Positions 41,450 to 55,059 are shown, counted from the stretch's first letter. The stretch: 64,000 nt of DNA from Sitta carolinensis (GCA_032173965.1 CM063283.1:81222743-81286742); one strand, 5' to 3'. Program-made: numbers and translations. The notes: generated by a model from the sequence alone, not told the origin.

Positions 41450-43310
41450 TCTGTTTATTCTTCATCTATCTGCAGGGGAAGATGTTACAGATGGAGGTCT
41501 CATCTATCACTTCACATTTCAAATAGATTATCTGAACCATACAGCAGATTACCACAAGGCTGCATTAACTGGTATGCCTTTCTAGAGTTAAACTGCATTT
41601 TTTTGAGAGATTGTCAGGTGAGCAGTCTGAGCACTTCAATGCCACACCTGCTCATTTTGTTATTGCAAGTCTGGTTCCTTTTCTGTGATTTTTTAGCTCT
41701 CTAGCAAAGGAATGCAATTTTGCAAGAATCTGAGAATCTCTAAGAAAAATAAGAAATAAAAGAGAAGCTGTACTTTATACTGATAAAAAAATCTGTCTTT
41801 TCACCTTTATTTAATTTCTCTCCCTTTATGGTTTTCCCTGTATAAACATTTTTTTACTGTGGGTGTCTGATGAGCTGGGCTGCAGGTTTAATCCACCTGA
41901 AATATAATCTGGAAAATTATACAGCAATCTCAGAGAAGTCACAGCATAGATCCAGGTGCTACTGGAAAGCTGGTCAAAAAAGTGCATCCCCAGTGGTCAG
42001 AGCAAAATTAAAAGGACAATATTTATCTTGCATTCATAAAATTATCAAATGAATCTCATTATTCTTGGGGATTTTAGCTTTTGTTATTCACATACTTGCT
42101 ATCTAATTTTGTATTATAGCCTCAGTATTTTTGGAAGCCAGCCTGTACAGAAATTTTCTTCCAGAAAACATGCATGCTCTGCATGTGCTGTCCTAAAGGG
42201 GAATATTCACCTGTCTATTTAACTAGGGGAAAGACCCGTCAGCAAAAATTTAGGCTTCTTTTAGAAGTTTGCTGCTGTTATATGCTGCTGTTCTTGCTTT
42301 CCCAACTATTTACATATGTTTTTACTAAGACATCCCAGAGAGCATTTTCTGTTTTCCTGTGCACACTTCATTCCTAGTGGCAGCAAACATGCTGTAAATA
42401 AATGGGTTTGATATATTCATTGATGCCTTAAAGAGCTCTCAGTAAGTAAATACTGTAATAAAAATTCAAGTGTTTTTTATTTGCTAATTGATATGAAACA
42501 TTTGTGAAATGTTCAGTTAAGAGTTCGTTTTTCTCTGATTAGTCAAAAAAGCCTACCATTATTATTTTAATCATGCAATAATTAGAGGTCGATATTTAAG
42601 CCAAGTTATAGTTACAGTTAATTAGTGGATATTTAAAGCTAGTTACAAAGTCCTTCCAGATTGACTTTTAAACATGCAGAGTAAAAATGGTTTCACAGAT
42701 GGGAACAACACTATTTGAAAAAACCAGCATTTTGTGGGAAAAGGGGTTTTTAATTCTATGCACCCATCAGGCATCCCCTGCCCTGCACTAGTTTTCAGCA
42801 TCAGCAAAGTCAGCATTATCAGCAGGGGCTTGGAGGCCAGTTGGGGGAAAAATGAGGCTGAAACAACTGGGAAGCCCTCTGGAATATAGGATTTTTTTTC
42901 TGCCCTAGCTGCTGAATTGAGTTGGATGAAAATTAAATGTGTCTTCACATTGCATACAAAGTTGCATGAAAATGGCTCTCCTAATATGTTACAAGACCAG
43001 AGTGTAAGCCAAAAACTTCTTTTAAGAAAGGAGCTTGAGACTAAAATTTTCCTGCGTCAGTCTATGTAGTCGTGACTTGCAAGAAAGCCACTTGATTAAT
43101 TTGATTTCACTTAAGATTTTTTATCAAAAAGAGTTGGCAAGAGAAATCTGTTGTTTGAGAAAATCCTTTTAGAATCTACAATGAAATGAAAGGACCAAGT
43201 AATTTTTTTGCCTTTACAGAATCACATCCAAAGGACAGGCAAATACCATAGAATTAGGTTGGTCTCTGGACATTGCCTGGCAATGACTCTACTTTTGAAC
43301 ACTATCTCCC

Positions 43311-43312
<2 letters not shown>

Positions 43313-43346
<34 letters not shown>
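43313..43346. repeat. T34 homopolymer (longest in the window)
   Basis: Thirty-four T residues after CTATCTCCCAC, continuing pyrimidine-rich. Its true length is uncertain in any assembly. A minus-strand retrocopy body above 43347 was looked for and not recognised. Confidence 0.9.
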
Positions 43347-43585
43347 CCTTTCTTTAAATGGTCTTTTGTATTTGCTTTTGTAAATAATCTGTAGCATTTA
43401 ATTTTGTTACTAGTGAAGACCCACTTTCACTAGTAACTTTTGTATCATAGTGAAAACCCAAATGTTTCCTCAATACATAGGAGGAAAATGAAGGCAACTG
43501 AGAGAGGAGAAATGGCCTGATGCAAAACCCACCAGTATTGAGCACAATCAAGCCAAATGCTGACATTTGGGCTATCTGGTTGGGG

Positions 43586-43662
43586 TTTTCTTTCCCTTTC
43601 CCTTCCTCCTTCCTCCTTTTTTTCTTTCTTCTTTTTTTCCTTTGTTTTGTTTTGTTTTGTTT
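43586..43662. repeat. Polypyrimidine tract and (TTTTG)n repeat
   Basis: A T/C-only run of about 55 bases is followed by TTTGTTTTGTTTTGTTTTG, a pentanucleotide repeat. The polypyrimidine run can form triplex DNA. It could mimic a splice-acceptor tract, but no AG-initiated exon with known coding follows. Confidence 0.8.
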
Positions 43663-45900
43663 CAATGCTCTAAGGAGGATGATTCAGTCCATCATGGACT
43701 GCAGAGCTGGGAGTACTAATCTCAAAAGCCTCATCAGAGTTGCCTGTTCCACTACCTTTCCTATAGGTTTTGAAAATCAGACTTTGAATGCATCCCATGT
43801 CTTCTGAATCAAACTATCAGCAAGCTAGTAAAAATTTTTATTTCTGTCTTCACAGGGCCAAGCATTTTATTATCAGGGCTGTACTCTTCTGTTACAGTAT
43901 TGTAAAAATGCAAGAACTGTTAAACTGAAATTTTTTGCATTAGATACTAGTATTATTTAATTGCTTAAATCTAAACCTTTTAAATTGATTGATAAAATAA
44001 TGTGTGTATATGTCAGTAAACTTTCCACATACTATCTCCATGGATGTGTATCCCATATGTATGTGAAGGTGTATGATATTCATTGAGGACTTGTGCAAAC
44101 CTGTCAAAAAGCCAAACATTTGAAGATAACTTGATAAAAGTTCCAACATTTTACAAGAATGCAAGCTATGAAATTATCATTGAAATATTATTAAATACAA
44201 GGAATTTCGTGTGAATTACTCTACTAAATAAATAACCAGTACTACATGAATGCCCTAAAACTGTTACGAAATTCAGCAATTTTTAAGGTCACTGGTGATT
44301 TTTTAAAAAAAGTTTTTTCATCACTTGCTCTCTATTCCTTACCTTACTCAAGGATTTAGATGGAAATTAAAATAATGCTAAAATCCTGGGTTTCAAAGTA
44401 TTCTCCTAGAGCTAAACATCCAGGTGTCACAGTAATCATGTGAAGGTTTAAGTATCCAACTAAATGGAGATTAGTGCACAGGTCACCTCCTCTTTTTGTT
44501 ATAACTTATTTTAGTATGTACATTTAACTTTCTAATTTCTAATTTAAAAGGAAAAATTTGGTTGAATGCATGCATTATTTCAGCTGACAAATAAGGGACT
44601 GTTTTTCCATTACTATGTTTTCTGCATCAGTAATGTGCATGCTCAGCTCTTGGTTTTTAAAATAACAAAACATATTAAAAATGCAAATAGAGTATTATAT
44701 AAACTTTTTTTTTTTAAATTTAATGTACTAGTGCTAAAAAGATAAAAATGCTATGACATAGAAAACAAATTCATTTGCTGTAGAAAACAAGAAGTAGGCT
44801 GAACTATGGTTGAACTGTGAGCCATAGAATGAGGGATGCAGCATAAGCAGTGAAGAAAGCTTAATCTGACAGAAGGTCAGAAGAATGTATCTTTTAGTCT
44901 GCTAATTAGCAATTGGGTGCTAATTTTTAGTTTTGTTTTGGAAAGAACTGTGTCTTTGTACAGCTGAAAAGCATTTAGCAAATTACAGCATGTACACTAG
45001 TGTTAATTATTTAATACATTCCTAAAAATGACATTGCTGTTAAAATGCCTTAAAAAGTCTGCTGTCTTCTTGTGGTTGAAAAAGGGACAGATACTAAAAC
45101 ACTTTGTAAAATTCCATAACCAGTAGTCACTGCTTCATGCCAGAATATTTTTTTCTAACCTTGAAGGCAGTTTTTTTCTCTGTGTCCTAGAACTGTTTCT
45201 CAGCACATTGTAGTTAATGTTTTTGCTTGTATATTGTTTACAGTACTTAATGATCTTAAAAACAATAGAGCCAACAAAAAAATCACAAGATATTTCGTGA
45301 TAGCAGAATACCTCTGGATGCCAAACATGCACTGTCTACCTCAATAACAAAGAACTGCCAACGTAGAGATTTCAGGCTATTATTAGTCTATTGCAGACAG
45401 ATTACAGTAAATATATTTCAGGTTGAAGCCTATCTAAGCCAATTCAAAATCAATATTCCTGAACTGATAGCTAATTCAGATGCTCATATTTGGTACTTTG
45501 TGGATCATCTGAGAAATTATCAGTCTCCTGATAGAATGAATAAGTCTGTATAGGCTTACCTCTTCAGTCCCTAGAGTACATTAAAAGCTGTATCAGTAGC
45601 TGAGTATGTGAAATATATATATTTCCTTGTGTTACCTACACACAATCCAGCCATGTGCAGGTCAGCCATAATCCTTTGCCAGGAGTCCTTTGAATAGTCC
45701 CATGGATGCTGTTGTGGTTGATCATATATTAAATTATTCTTGCGTTTGAGTATTTGCAGGATCAGATCTTCAGAAGAAGAGTGAAATTTGAGGGCTGGGA
45801 ACAAGGGTATGTATCAAATGCAAACAATTCCATACATACCTACTCACAGGTCTTTTTTATAAGTTGAATTTACTAATAGTTAAATTGTTTGAAATTATCA

Positions 45901-45963
45901 CAGTGGGATCTATGTAATCTATGTAAAAAAAAGTGTAATCTATGTAAAGATCCTGTCCCACTG
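45901..45963. repeat. Short inverted repeat enclosing a 15-bp direct repeat
   Basis: CAGTGGGA (45901-45908) and TCCCACTG (45956-45963) form an 8-bp inverted repeat. Between them TGTAATCTATGTAAA occurs twice (45913-45927 and 45934-45948), 21 bp apart. The element has no coding potential and its origin is not clear. Confidence 0.75.
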
Positions 45964-46311
45964 GATTAGGTAAGAGCCAGCTCCCTTGCCTGTAGCAGCT
46001 GCAGGCTATGCTGGCTGTTCTGATGAAAAGGAAAGAAACCTCAGAGATGTAGAAATTCACTGGAGAAGGCCTTGAGGGAAATTTAGTGAGGAGGGTTGCT
46101 GTTACTCCAGTGAAACTTGGATTTCATTGAAATTAATGCTTCTCCTCCAGCCACACAGGAAAGCTGTGGTGAACTCAGGATATGATATCTCATTAAAGTT
46201 CCCCCAATGTCTTGCTTACAACATCATATTTCTTCATCCTTCCTCAAAGAAAAATTAGAGCTATACCCAAGGAAAGCTGTGATGGAAAAGGTATAGAGGG
46301 ATAGGGACAAA

Positions 46312-46332
46312 GGGGGGGGGGGGGGGGGGGGG
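46312..46332 (+). repeat. G21 homopolymer, G-quadruplex-prone
   Basis: Twenty-one G residues, then C and four more G. The run can form intramolecular G-quadruplexes on the gene's non-template strand, hence also in the pre-mRNA. The exact length is prone to sequencing error. Confidence 0.95.
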
Positions 46333-49300
46333 CGGGGCAGAAGAGCAAATAGACTTTACCTGTAGGTAATGGATGATCAGTACTAGATATCATGGAAAAG
46401 CTGGGCCTTTGGGAAATAGTTTTACCTGGAAAAGTTAATTTGAGGTGGTGGAGAGATTGGCTTACAATGGAACTTCCATGTAAGGTGGGAAAAACTGGAA
46501 CATTCATAAGGACCTTAAAATGCAGTATTAACATGCTCTAAAATGAGAAGAAACTCCCAGAGCCATATTTTTTTATGAAGTTCAGTGCATGACAGGTGCC
46601 ATCTTCTCAGATTTTTCAGAAGGGATCCTTTTTTAAGAGAGCTGGCTGTGGGGAGGCTGGCTGCTCACACATTGCTCTTCACAGGTATTAGGTGCCTTGG
46701 GTGTTGTGAGTAACTTGTCTGGGCACGTGTTAGAGCACCATGGCACTGCTGGCAGTATCCAGCCCGGCTCTTTCAAAACAAATGAGGGTTGAGCAATGCC
46801 CACGTTTATCTGACATGTGGACTTTCAGCAGCAGTGGCCAGCTAGAGATTTTATTATACTCGAATAGCTCTTCTGTGTGACAGAATTATGTGTCTTATAA
46901 GAAGATACCAGGTTTCCTGTAAAAGGTTTATTTTTTATTGGAAGAACTAATAAGTTAGAGGGGTAACCTTAGACTTTTCTGGCTTTCAAAGAGTAAGGAT
47001 TTCATTCATGAAAATCCTGACATTTGTTTGATATTATCTTTGTCTTTCTGATTATTTCCAAAGTTTTTCTCTGTCTGTGATATCAAACACTCTGTGAAAG
47101 GGGAAATATCTCAGGCTCTACATGCTGCAGGTTTTTGACCCATTTGCTTTTATGTCTTGAATGTGAACGTTTTATCAGTGGAAGACAGATACAAAATTCA
47201 GCTATTGATGGATTAAGAAATCCAGCCAGTTCTACTTAAGTGTGTGGAACATTTGCCATTGGCTTTTCTGAAAGGCAGGAGTGAGCCATGTTTTATTTTT
47301 ACTTAATCCTTTCATAGATTTTAGGTTAAAATATTTTTTATACAAATTGTAAACCAAAATATTATACTTCTGAGAGAATATCCTATTGAAGTAGAAAGCT
47401 GTGACTGACTACAGTTTTCTGATAATGAGTGGGCTAACTCACCATTGTGCCAACTCAAATAACCAAACAGTTACTGAGCATATTTTTAGGAAACAAAGTG
47501 GGGTTTTTTAAGCAGATCTAATTAGGAATGCTCTGATTTATTTTAGTGCAAAATCAAAACCTTGGTCATGGGATGTATTTACTTTTTTTTTTAATTGACA
47601 CATTTTCAAGGGAACTAGCTTGTGCTGTGTTCGTGTGTATCAGTGTGACATTGATTCAGAATGTGAATCCATTCTTATGGAGGTGTTACAGCTGGTTCAG
47701 CTATGTTCTGAACCTACCAAAGTCAGGTTGTTGTTCTCACTGTCCTCGAATGTGAATTGTCTGCATTTTTTTCCTTTTCTTTTCTTTAACCTACTGAGAA
47801 ACTAAGAACTTGACTTTTCTGGAAACATACTTTGCTTTGTCTTCTTTGGTACAGCTAATACACTGCACTTCTCCCTTGTGACCATAATAGGTTGGTCTGG
47901 GAGCACCAGCAGTAGACATTACTCAGTTTTCAGTTCCTTACTACTTAGCCAAACTTTTAGTGTTTGGGCTAAGAGTTTCCATGCCAAGTATTTGCCTTAG
48001 GCTGACTTTTTTTCCTTTATTTTATTTTGTAATGCCAGATAAAACAGTATATCTGTTTCCAACAATGATAAGACAAACATCTTAGGAGGTTTTATTTATG
48101 ACAAAAATGATGTCAAGGCTTTTCATGAAGGCTGTAGTGCTTTCACACAGTGTGGAATTGAATGCAGACAAGATCTTGGCTTTGTGTCAGTGTTGGCTGC
48201 ATCTTTGCCACGTATGGAATACTCCCCTGATGTGTCAAGTCAGAAGCCTGCTAAGCACTGCATTTTGTAAGCCACCTTTCATGTGTTCCTCACTGAATAT
48301 TTTGCCTATACCAAGCATGTCCCGAGTCGAGCCTGAGCAGAGCTCTCTGCCTGAATCACGACCCTGAGCCGTGGTGGGAGGTGCTGCGGTGCAGGCAAAT
48401 GGACCAGCACCGAGACTGGGCACCAGCATCCCATCTGCTCTCCCTGGCTGCCTCTGAGCTTGGTGGAGATGGACGCTAGGTCTCACTTCAGGCTGCTCCA
48501 GTCTCTACACTGTCCAGACTGCTGGCATCATTCTTCCATGATCTCTGTGACAAGTTTCTATCTGTGAAAAATATGCTGTGAAGAGTTGTTGGGTGGGAGG
48601 AACAGAACGGTTAGTTGGGAACCATCAGGATGACAGGAACCTTGATTGCAAAATATTTGAATTTTCTGATTAAAAGACTTTTATAGAGAATTAAACTATG
48701 AACATAGCATATATTCTTGTTAATTAGCAGAAAATTAATAGGAGAGCAAGTACTGAGGTAGAGCTGGGGTGGGTAGTGAGAATGAAGAGGGTCATTAGGT
48801 ATGTCTGAACTGTAGGAGATGTCTCAGTCAGAGGTTGGAAATACTTAGACACCATATAATTCACAAGGATCAATTCCTAAACATTGAGGACTGGAGCTGC
48901 TGTTGAGTACTCTTTGATTGAGTCTTCTCTCCGTGAGGGCATTCTTGACTGATCTCTCACTTGCAGGTTTGCTGATTTTAACAGAGATGAGAATTATCAC
49001 TCCTGGCAGAGAAGGGATTGGAACCTCTCTTCTACTGGATTACCCACTTCGATGTAATTTATACAAAGAAACTTGTAACTTAGTCACAGCTGGTCGATAC
49101 TGAAGCAGGGATGGAGAAGCTGGGAGGAACCTCAGAGTCAGGGATCCTGGCTCCAGCAGGAGACAAGCCTCAGGAGTGAGGGGAGGCTGAGCCAGGTGTG
49201 TGACAGGCAGATGCCTGCAGGGTGCAGAGCAATGTGTGATTGAGACATGAAGGAGCTACAGTGACTGGGTAACAGAATTAGGGAAAAGAAACTTGCCATT

Positions 49301-52300
49301 TGCAGGGAAGCAGAGAGGTAGATGGAGATGATATGCATGTCTGGGGCTGAACCTCTCCCCTCCTTCCTGAACACATGCAGTTGCTTGATAAGATCTGCAT
49401 GGGATCACTGGATTGTAGGGCTAAGGGAGGAGGGAGGCTGGGAAGCAGAACACTGTTGTTTGTTCATCATGTCCATGCATTTTGCCGAACACAAGGAGTT
49501 GGGGAAGCTGTCAGGAAAGGTAATCAGAAAAGGCAATGGGTGGTGCAGAGCACCTTGGGAGAAGGAAGCAGGAGGTGAGAGCCCATGGGTACTTGTTCAG
49601 TGCTGGAGCAGAGGCTCAGGCAGACTCCTGTGGAGAGGTTGTCCTGGGATGAGGCAGGAGAGACCTAATCCTCTGGAGATGGTTCTTCTCCACAACCCCA
49701 GGCTTGGTCCCTGTCCTTTACCAAATGTGTTTTCACAGTGGGCAGTACCTTCCAGAAAACGTCCATGCACAGGACATTGTTCCAGCACTGATGCCAGACA
49801 GACTGACAGGTGTCTTTGCATCTCCCCAAGGGTCATATGCACTGGAGTGGTATCTATGTGTCATCCAGGTGTCATTGTTTTGACATGGGGTAAAAGTTCT
49901 TGCTTTGGCTCCTTTCCCTTCCATTTGGTTTTGGAAAATTGCATACACACATATGAAAAGCTCCAGAAGGAAATGCAAGTGTCTAAGGTCCCTCTGGGGA
50001 GACCGTAAGACAATAGCATTGGAAAGCTGCACCAAGTTTCATCTGTGTTTTTGTGGTTTTTTTCTAAACTGTTAGGATTTTTACATTTCCAGTTCTCATA
50101 CACTGTTAAGCTGGTTTCTCTGTGTGGTCCTGTTGAGACTCAGAACATTTCCCTGGGATACCAATAGGCACGTGGCATACCTGTAGCACTGGACTCCATG
50201 CTAGGGATGTGGCTTAGTGAGCAGCTATGTCACAGCTTTTACAGCAGTGCTTCAAATTCACTGCTCTTCAGCCCAGATGAGGCAGTAAGAAGCAGTACCT
50301 GTAAGGAGCAGTCATGTGGGCACAGCTGTGCCTCCAGTAAGCACTTCTGGGGGCAATTCCTACAAAAAGGCATTGCATGTTCTCATTGCTCAGTAGCCAG
50401 GAGAGACCCACAGGGCAGGCATAGTCTGGGATTGCATAGCCCAGCTGAACAAGACAGAACAAGCAATCTGGTATAGGCAGCCTAGCCAGGGCATGCTGCT
50501 GTGTGGTTCTGCTGTTCAGGGGAGAAGTGGGCTATGCTATTTTATATGTAGATACACCCAGAGGAGTTTTGTTGTGTGGCTGTGCAGAGCAGAGCAGTTT
50601 TGACATTCTGTGAAATGGGGTGGGTTGCCCCGTGTGGCTGCACTCATGGGATTGGAAATGCTGTTAAGGCATCAGCTAAGACAGCTAAAGCCTGTATGGA
50701 GGAAGGGCTTTGTGCTTTTACTGGAAGTAACTGCCTTCTGGCTTTCCCCTTGGGAACATTTTTGGTACAGTATGTATCTCCTCCTTGTAAATACCAGGAA
50801 TTGGGTGAATGTGATTATAAAGGTTTACCTCCTGCTGTGAAGGTGTTATGTGTAAGTGATTGCGGCTGACCTTTTGCTTTATCTGCCCAGCCTTTGGCTG
50901 TCTGGAGATAAAGGAATTTGTACGAGGGGGATCTGCCTCCAAACTCTCTTCTGTGAGCCTGGCTGGGAAGGCAGATGTTTTGTTCCGTATGCGAAAAAGA
51001 GATTTAAAATTTTTCTTTTGTAGTGAGTTTGAGAGAACTGACTTTATAACACCCCAAGTAGCTCACTGTAAATACTTGTATTTTTACAGCTCTTAAAACA
51101 CATTTTATAATGGAGATGAAGGACATCTTTGCAGTGGGAGTTAGAGCAATATTTGTCATCATCTGCAATACGAGCAGGCATAGTGCAAAATCTCCTGTAT
51201 AACTCAATAAGAATGGGTATGTCTGGCCTATAATATTTACAACTATCATAATTTTTTTTTGCTATGCTGCATGCAGTGTCAGATCCATTTTGTGCCTTAA
51301 GTTACTAAGATGGATCAGAAACAAAGAGTTTAATTACAAACTTTTATAAAAAATCGTTATAAATTCCTGCTTACAAAGACAGCTCTCTTGAAGTGTATTC
51401 ATTCTTTGAATGAGAAATATAATTATTGCCTAGTCATAGAATTAAAAAAGAATTTTTGTTATTCATTAAAGCTAATTAAAATGTATATAATTTGAACATA
51501 TTACAATAAATGCAGAACTGCAGCACACTGTAATGTATTACTATATCTATAAGAACAGTTGTTCAGCATAGTTTTGCAGAAAAATATTTTCCTTATTCTA
51601 ATTTATTTCTATCTCTGCAAAATCACACGTCCAAATTTTGTTTAGTCAGTTTTTTGTTCCCATACTATCAATCTTTTGCCGAATAGTTCTGCAACAGCTA
51701 ATCAATTACAATGTAGAAGTTCATGTTCAGTTTACTTATTAATTCATTTTCTTATGCCATGATGTTATCAGTGATATTTTAAAACTGAATCTTCTTGAGG
51801 CAATCCAGCTAAATCATGGGGAAAAACATATAAGAAGGTTATATCAAAACTGAGGTGTTTGGTGTTAATGGTTTGTGTGCTGCCACTTCCAATTTCACAT
51901 GCACTTTGAAAAAATTATAGGGTTGACTATTGATAATTAAAATCAGAAAGATACTGAGTTGATTGGATTCCATACTGGAAGAAAAAGCACAATCATTCTT
52001 GATTTACAATGAAAAGATAAGACATTTGTTAATGTTTCAAGTAGTATTGGGTTAATTTAAAGAATTAAAAGTAGAACCAGGTTTCAGTTTGAGTTAACAT
52101 TTGGGACCTTTAAGTAAAGCTGGTGATGTTTCTGGACAAGAGAAAAATCAATAGCATGCCACTTTTAGTATCTACTGAATGTTAGGTAGTGAATAATTTA
52201 AAGAGAGCTTGCTGCTATGCTTACAAGGTTTTCCCTTTTGGTAAGGAAGGAGACAGGTTCAGTTGCCTGTTGGGTATTCCTTTGTATGCTCAGTTTTAGT

Positions 52301-54814
52301 GAATTAAAAATGGATTTTCCTAAAATAAGAAAAACTACCCTTAGACTACAGGGTAAGATTTTTTTTTATAGCCTTAATATAAGCTACTTGAAAGATGAGA
52401 GCCTTTAAAAAACCAAAAAAAAAAAAGTCTTTCAACAGTGTTTTGACTTAACATTATTTGAGCAGCTCTTGAAGACAAAAAGGGAATTGTAGTAGTATCA
52501 GATGCAGGCAGAGGTGATTGTACCTGCTCAAGGACTTGACCAGAATTTCTACTTAGGGGATGCTCTTGAAGAATGAGCAAAAGAATATTGGGGAGTGTGT
52601 CTCTTTAGAGTTGTGCATTGCATAAATTTTTTTTTCTGTCTCCTGACATGAGCTCAGACCTGTTTTCTTGCTTCCAGGATGTACAGCACAGATGGTGGAG
52701 ACTAATTGGGGTGGAGGGCAAAGCCTCTATATGTTCTTGAAATCCTGTGCCTCTCTGGAGGTCGAGGGTGAAGTTCCTGTGACACAGGCATCCTTGGGGC
52801 TAATGTGAGCCATGGCAGCCTCCCTGTGTTTGCCTGCTGGTCATGAGGCAAAGCTGAACAGCTGTAGCAGCTGTCTAACACACTTCTCTCAGGACAAATT
52901 TCTCCATCCCTCCATCTGACTCAACCAACAGAAGTGTGTCTGTGCATGGAGGGGTCCTATATAGAGCCCTGCAGCAATCCCAGCAGATGCAGAAGCAGCA
53001 TTTGGCATGCAGATCAGCCTTGCTATGACAGGGCTCTTTTATACTGGCTGCCTTTGTGGGGCTTGTATTTTACCAGTGTTGCTGCAAACAAAACTCTGGC
53101 AAACTGCTTCCTTTCACCTTTTCTACGTGTCAGAGCTTTGGAGGGCAGGATGGCCTCAGAGATATGTAAATCGTTTCCTAGTACTACCCCTGATTCTCAG
53201 AGATGCAGCAATGTTTCCATCTGCCTGCCAACAGCTCATGCTGAGTTCTGTCTATGCTAAAACTTGCACTGTAGCAGGCTGAGACTTGGTCTGGAGGCTT
53301 GGGGTTTGTTCCATCCCCAAGCCATTCCCATCCTTTCCTTCTTCCCAGAAAACAAGAAGTCACAGATGGGCCTGTCTCCCATTAGCATCTGTCCATAACC
53401 TCCATGCCAGTTCTCAGTCACAGCCACTGTTACAGATGTGATTATACACAGTTTACAGCAGTGAATGACATGCAGAGATGCTAATCAGAGCTTTGTGAAG
53501 CCTCATCATGTAATTTGTTTTGTGTTTCTTTTACTGTACCATCTATCAGCATTGCTTATATTCAGTCTTAAGTTCTCCATTTGCAGTTACGTTCTTACAT
53601 CCAAACCTTTTGTTTTCTCTGTGGTCTTCTTGAGTTTCTTCCCCTCCCACTGCTTCTCCAGTTGCTCCATTAAGCAGTAGGAAGCCACAGGTGAATCCCT
53701 ATGGGGGTTTAGCATACTAAAAAAGGTCTCAAAAATACTTCTCCTTTGTCCCAAGAGGCAGCAACAAAACAGGACTGTCAGGTGGCAGGAACCCCCAAAG
53801 CAGTGATGTACATGCACAGTATGTGCAAATTAAAATGGCCATTTAATGTGTGAGCATCAGGTCAGGCTGACCTCAGGAAATGGGATGCTAAACTCTTTTA
53901 GTGGGCACATGAGGTAGTACGAGGAATAAGCTGACACTCTCTCATGTCTTGTGTGCAGAGGTGGTCTTTCTGCTGTATCATATTTATGGGTGTTAGAGAG
54001 AATCATCCTATAACAGGATTCTCCATGAGTTATGCCCATCTACATTTAAATGATAAAGATCATGTCCACTTGTACAGTAATTAAATTTTAATAAAATAAG
54101 AATAATTTATAACATTCAAGTCTGTGCTATAATTGAGATGAGTAACTATCCCTCACACAGCCTCAATACATGATATAATTTATGCATGAGCTCAGAATTC
54201 TCTGCAAGATGCTGAAATCAACATTGCATGTTGGGGATGTGGATACTTATTTTAGACACTGAGTTAGAAAATTGTGGTTTGTGGAAATTTATGCAAAAAT
54301 ATTGCCAAAATAAGCATTGAAAACCTAATTTCAATATGCAGCTGCTTGTAAGCATGGTAATTAAGATATATTGGGTAAATTTACTGCATCTGTTCTCACC
54401 CACACTAGTGAGACAGAAGTTTCAGATTTCAGATGCAGACTCACCAGAGCTTTAAACTCCAGCCAGAACCCAGGAGAAAGCTGTCTGGGAGAGCAGGTCG
54501 GCTGCTTAGCCTGGTCTTGTCTCCACTGCTCAGAGCTTTGATGGAGGGAATGTTGTTAGGATCGCCCAGCCCCCACCTCTTGAAAACACTTTTCTCAAAC
54601 TCGCTGTCCTGCAGGGAGGGGGAGAGAGAGAGTCAATCAACATGTTATCTGGATAAAGAAACCAAAGCGGGAGTTTAGACATTTTTCTTGTCAGGAGTCA
54701 ATCAGTGTCGACCTTACATGCCATCACCAGTCACTCACTGCTCTAAATGCTGTGTTTACCCTCTACAGCAGGAGGGCCGTACTCCTTCTAGCTTGCTGCT
54801 CCTTTCAAATAAAT

Positions 54815-54845
54815 CAATGGGTTTTACCTCTACTTTTTCCTCCAG
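54815..54845 (+). other. DHRSX: Splice acceptor with polypyrimidine tract, exon B
   Basis: A pyrimidine-rich tract (CTCTACTTTTTCCTCCAG) ends in AG at 54844-54845, directly before CTGGGGTG. The phase completes the split Ala codon of the NNAG motif. Confidence 0.87.
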
Positions 54846-55053
54846 CTGGGGTGATGCTGGTCCCTGAAAGGAAGACGGAGGATGGGTTTGAGGAGCACTT
54901 CGGCTTGAACTACTTGGGACACTTCTTGTTGACTAACCTCCTCTTGGATGCGCTGAAGCAATCAGGAACGCACAGTCACAACGCTAGGATCATCACTGTC
55001 TCATCAGCCACCCATTATGTAGGCAAATTGCACCTAAACGACTTACAAAGCAG
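54846..55053 (+). CDS. DHRSX: DHRSX internal coding exon B (SDR catalytic half)
   Basis: This 208-bp internal exon begins with CT, which completes the alanine of NNAG, followed by 68 codons, and ends with AG of a split codon (Ser or Arg depending on the next exon). Visible landmarks in order: AGVMLVPERK (end of the NNAG motif), FEEHFGLNYLGHFLLTNLLL (the alpha-4 helix, with the Asn of the classical SDR Asn-Ser-Tyr-Lys tetrad), and IITVSSATHYVG (the catalytic Ser of the tetrad). The YxxxK pair is not present and must be in the next exon, outside the window. The peptide is closely similar to human DHRSX, with conservative changes. Its length is not a multiple of three, so skipping it would shift the frame. 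The donor is CAG|GTACCG. If the intron were retained, the frame would stop nine codons later (TGA at 55079-55081), before the catalytic Tyr, giving a dead enzyme. Other RDH-like SDRs share the helix motif, but the whole segment fits DHRSX best. Confidence 0.95.
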
Positions 55054-55059
55054 GTACCG
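55054..55059 (+). other. DHRSX: Splice donor of exon B (GTACCG)
   Basis: CAG|GTACCG follows AACGACTTACAAAG. GT with C at +4/+5 is a weaker match than the exon A donor, so pairing with U1 after the exon border is limited. The position is set by the end of similarity to the protein family after NDLQS. Confidence 0.8.

Larger units (their letters stand above)
41444..54845 (+). other. DHRSX: DHRSX intron between exons A and B (13,402 bp)
   Basis: A GT-AG intron joins exon A to exon B with a perfect codon join. It is AT-rich and mostly unique sequence. It contains a T34 homopolymer (43313-43346), a polypyrimidine tract running into a TTTTG repeat (43586-43662), a small inverted/direct repeat unit (45901-45963) and a G21 run (46312-46332). 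A 228-codon plus-strand open frame (49322-50008) has no recognisable domain and I treat it as chance. I see no nested gene, tRNA or clear transposon. Confidence 0.85.

Noticed and set aside
43216..43290. Possible CR1 3'-end remnant (CATAGAATTAGGTTGG)
   Set aside because: Only about 16 bases resemble the CR1 tail. The neighbouring sequence does not continue the match and no terminal octamer repeat is visible.
45611..45626. Palindrome GAAATATATATATTTC
   Set aside because: A short AT palindrome is expected by chance in a sequence this AT-rich.
49322..50008. Longest plus-strand open frame (228 codons)
   Set aside because: No recognisable domain, biased Trp/Cys/Gly-rich composition, no splice context linking it to DHRSX. 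It lies in a locally GC-richer part of the intron where stops are fewer.
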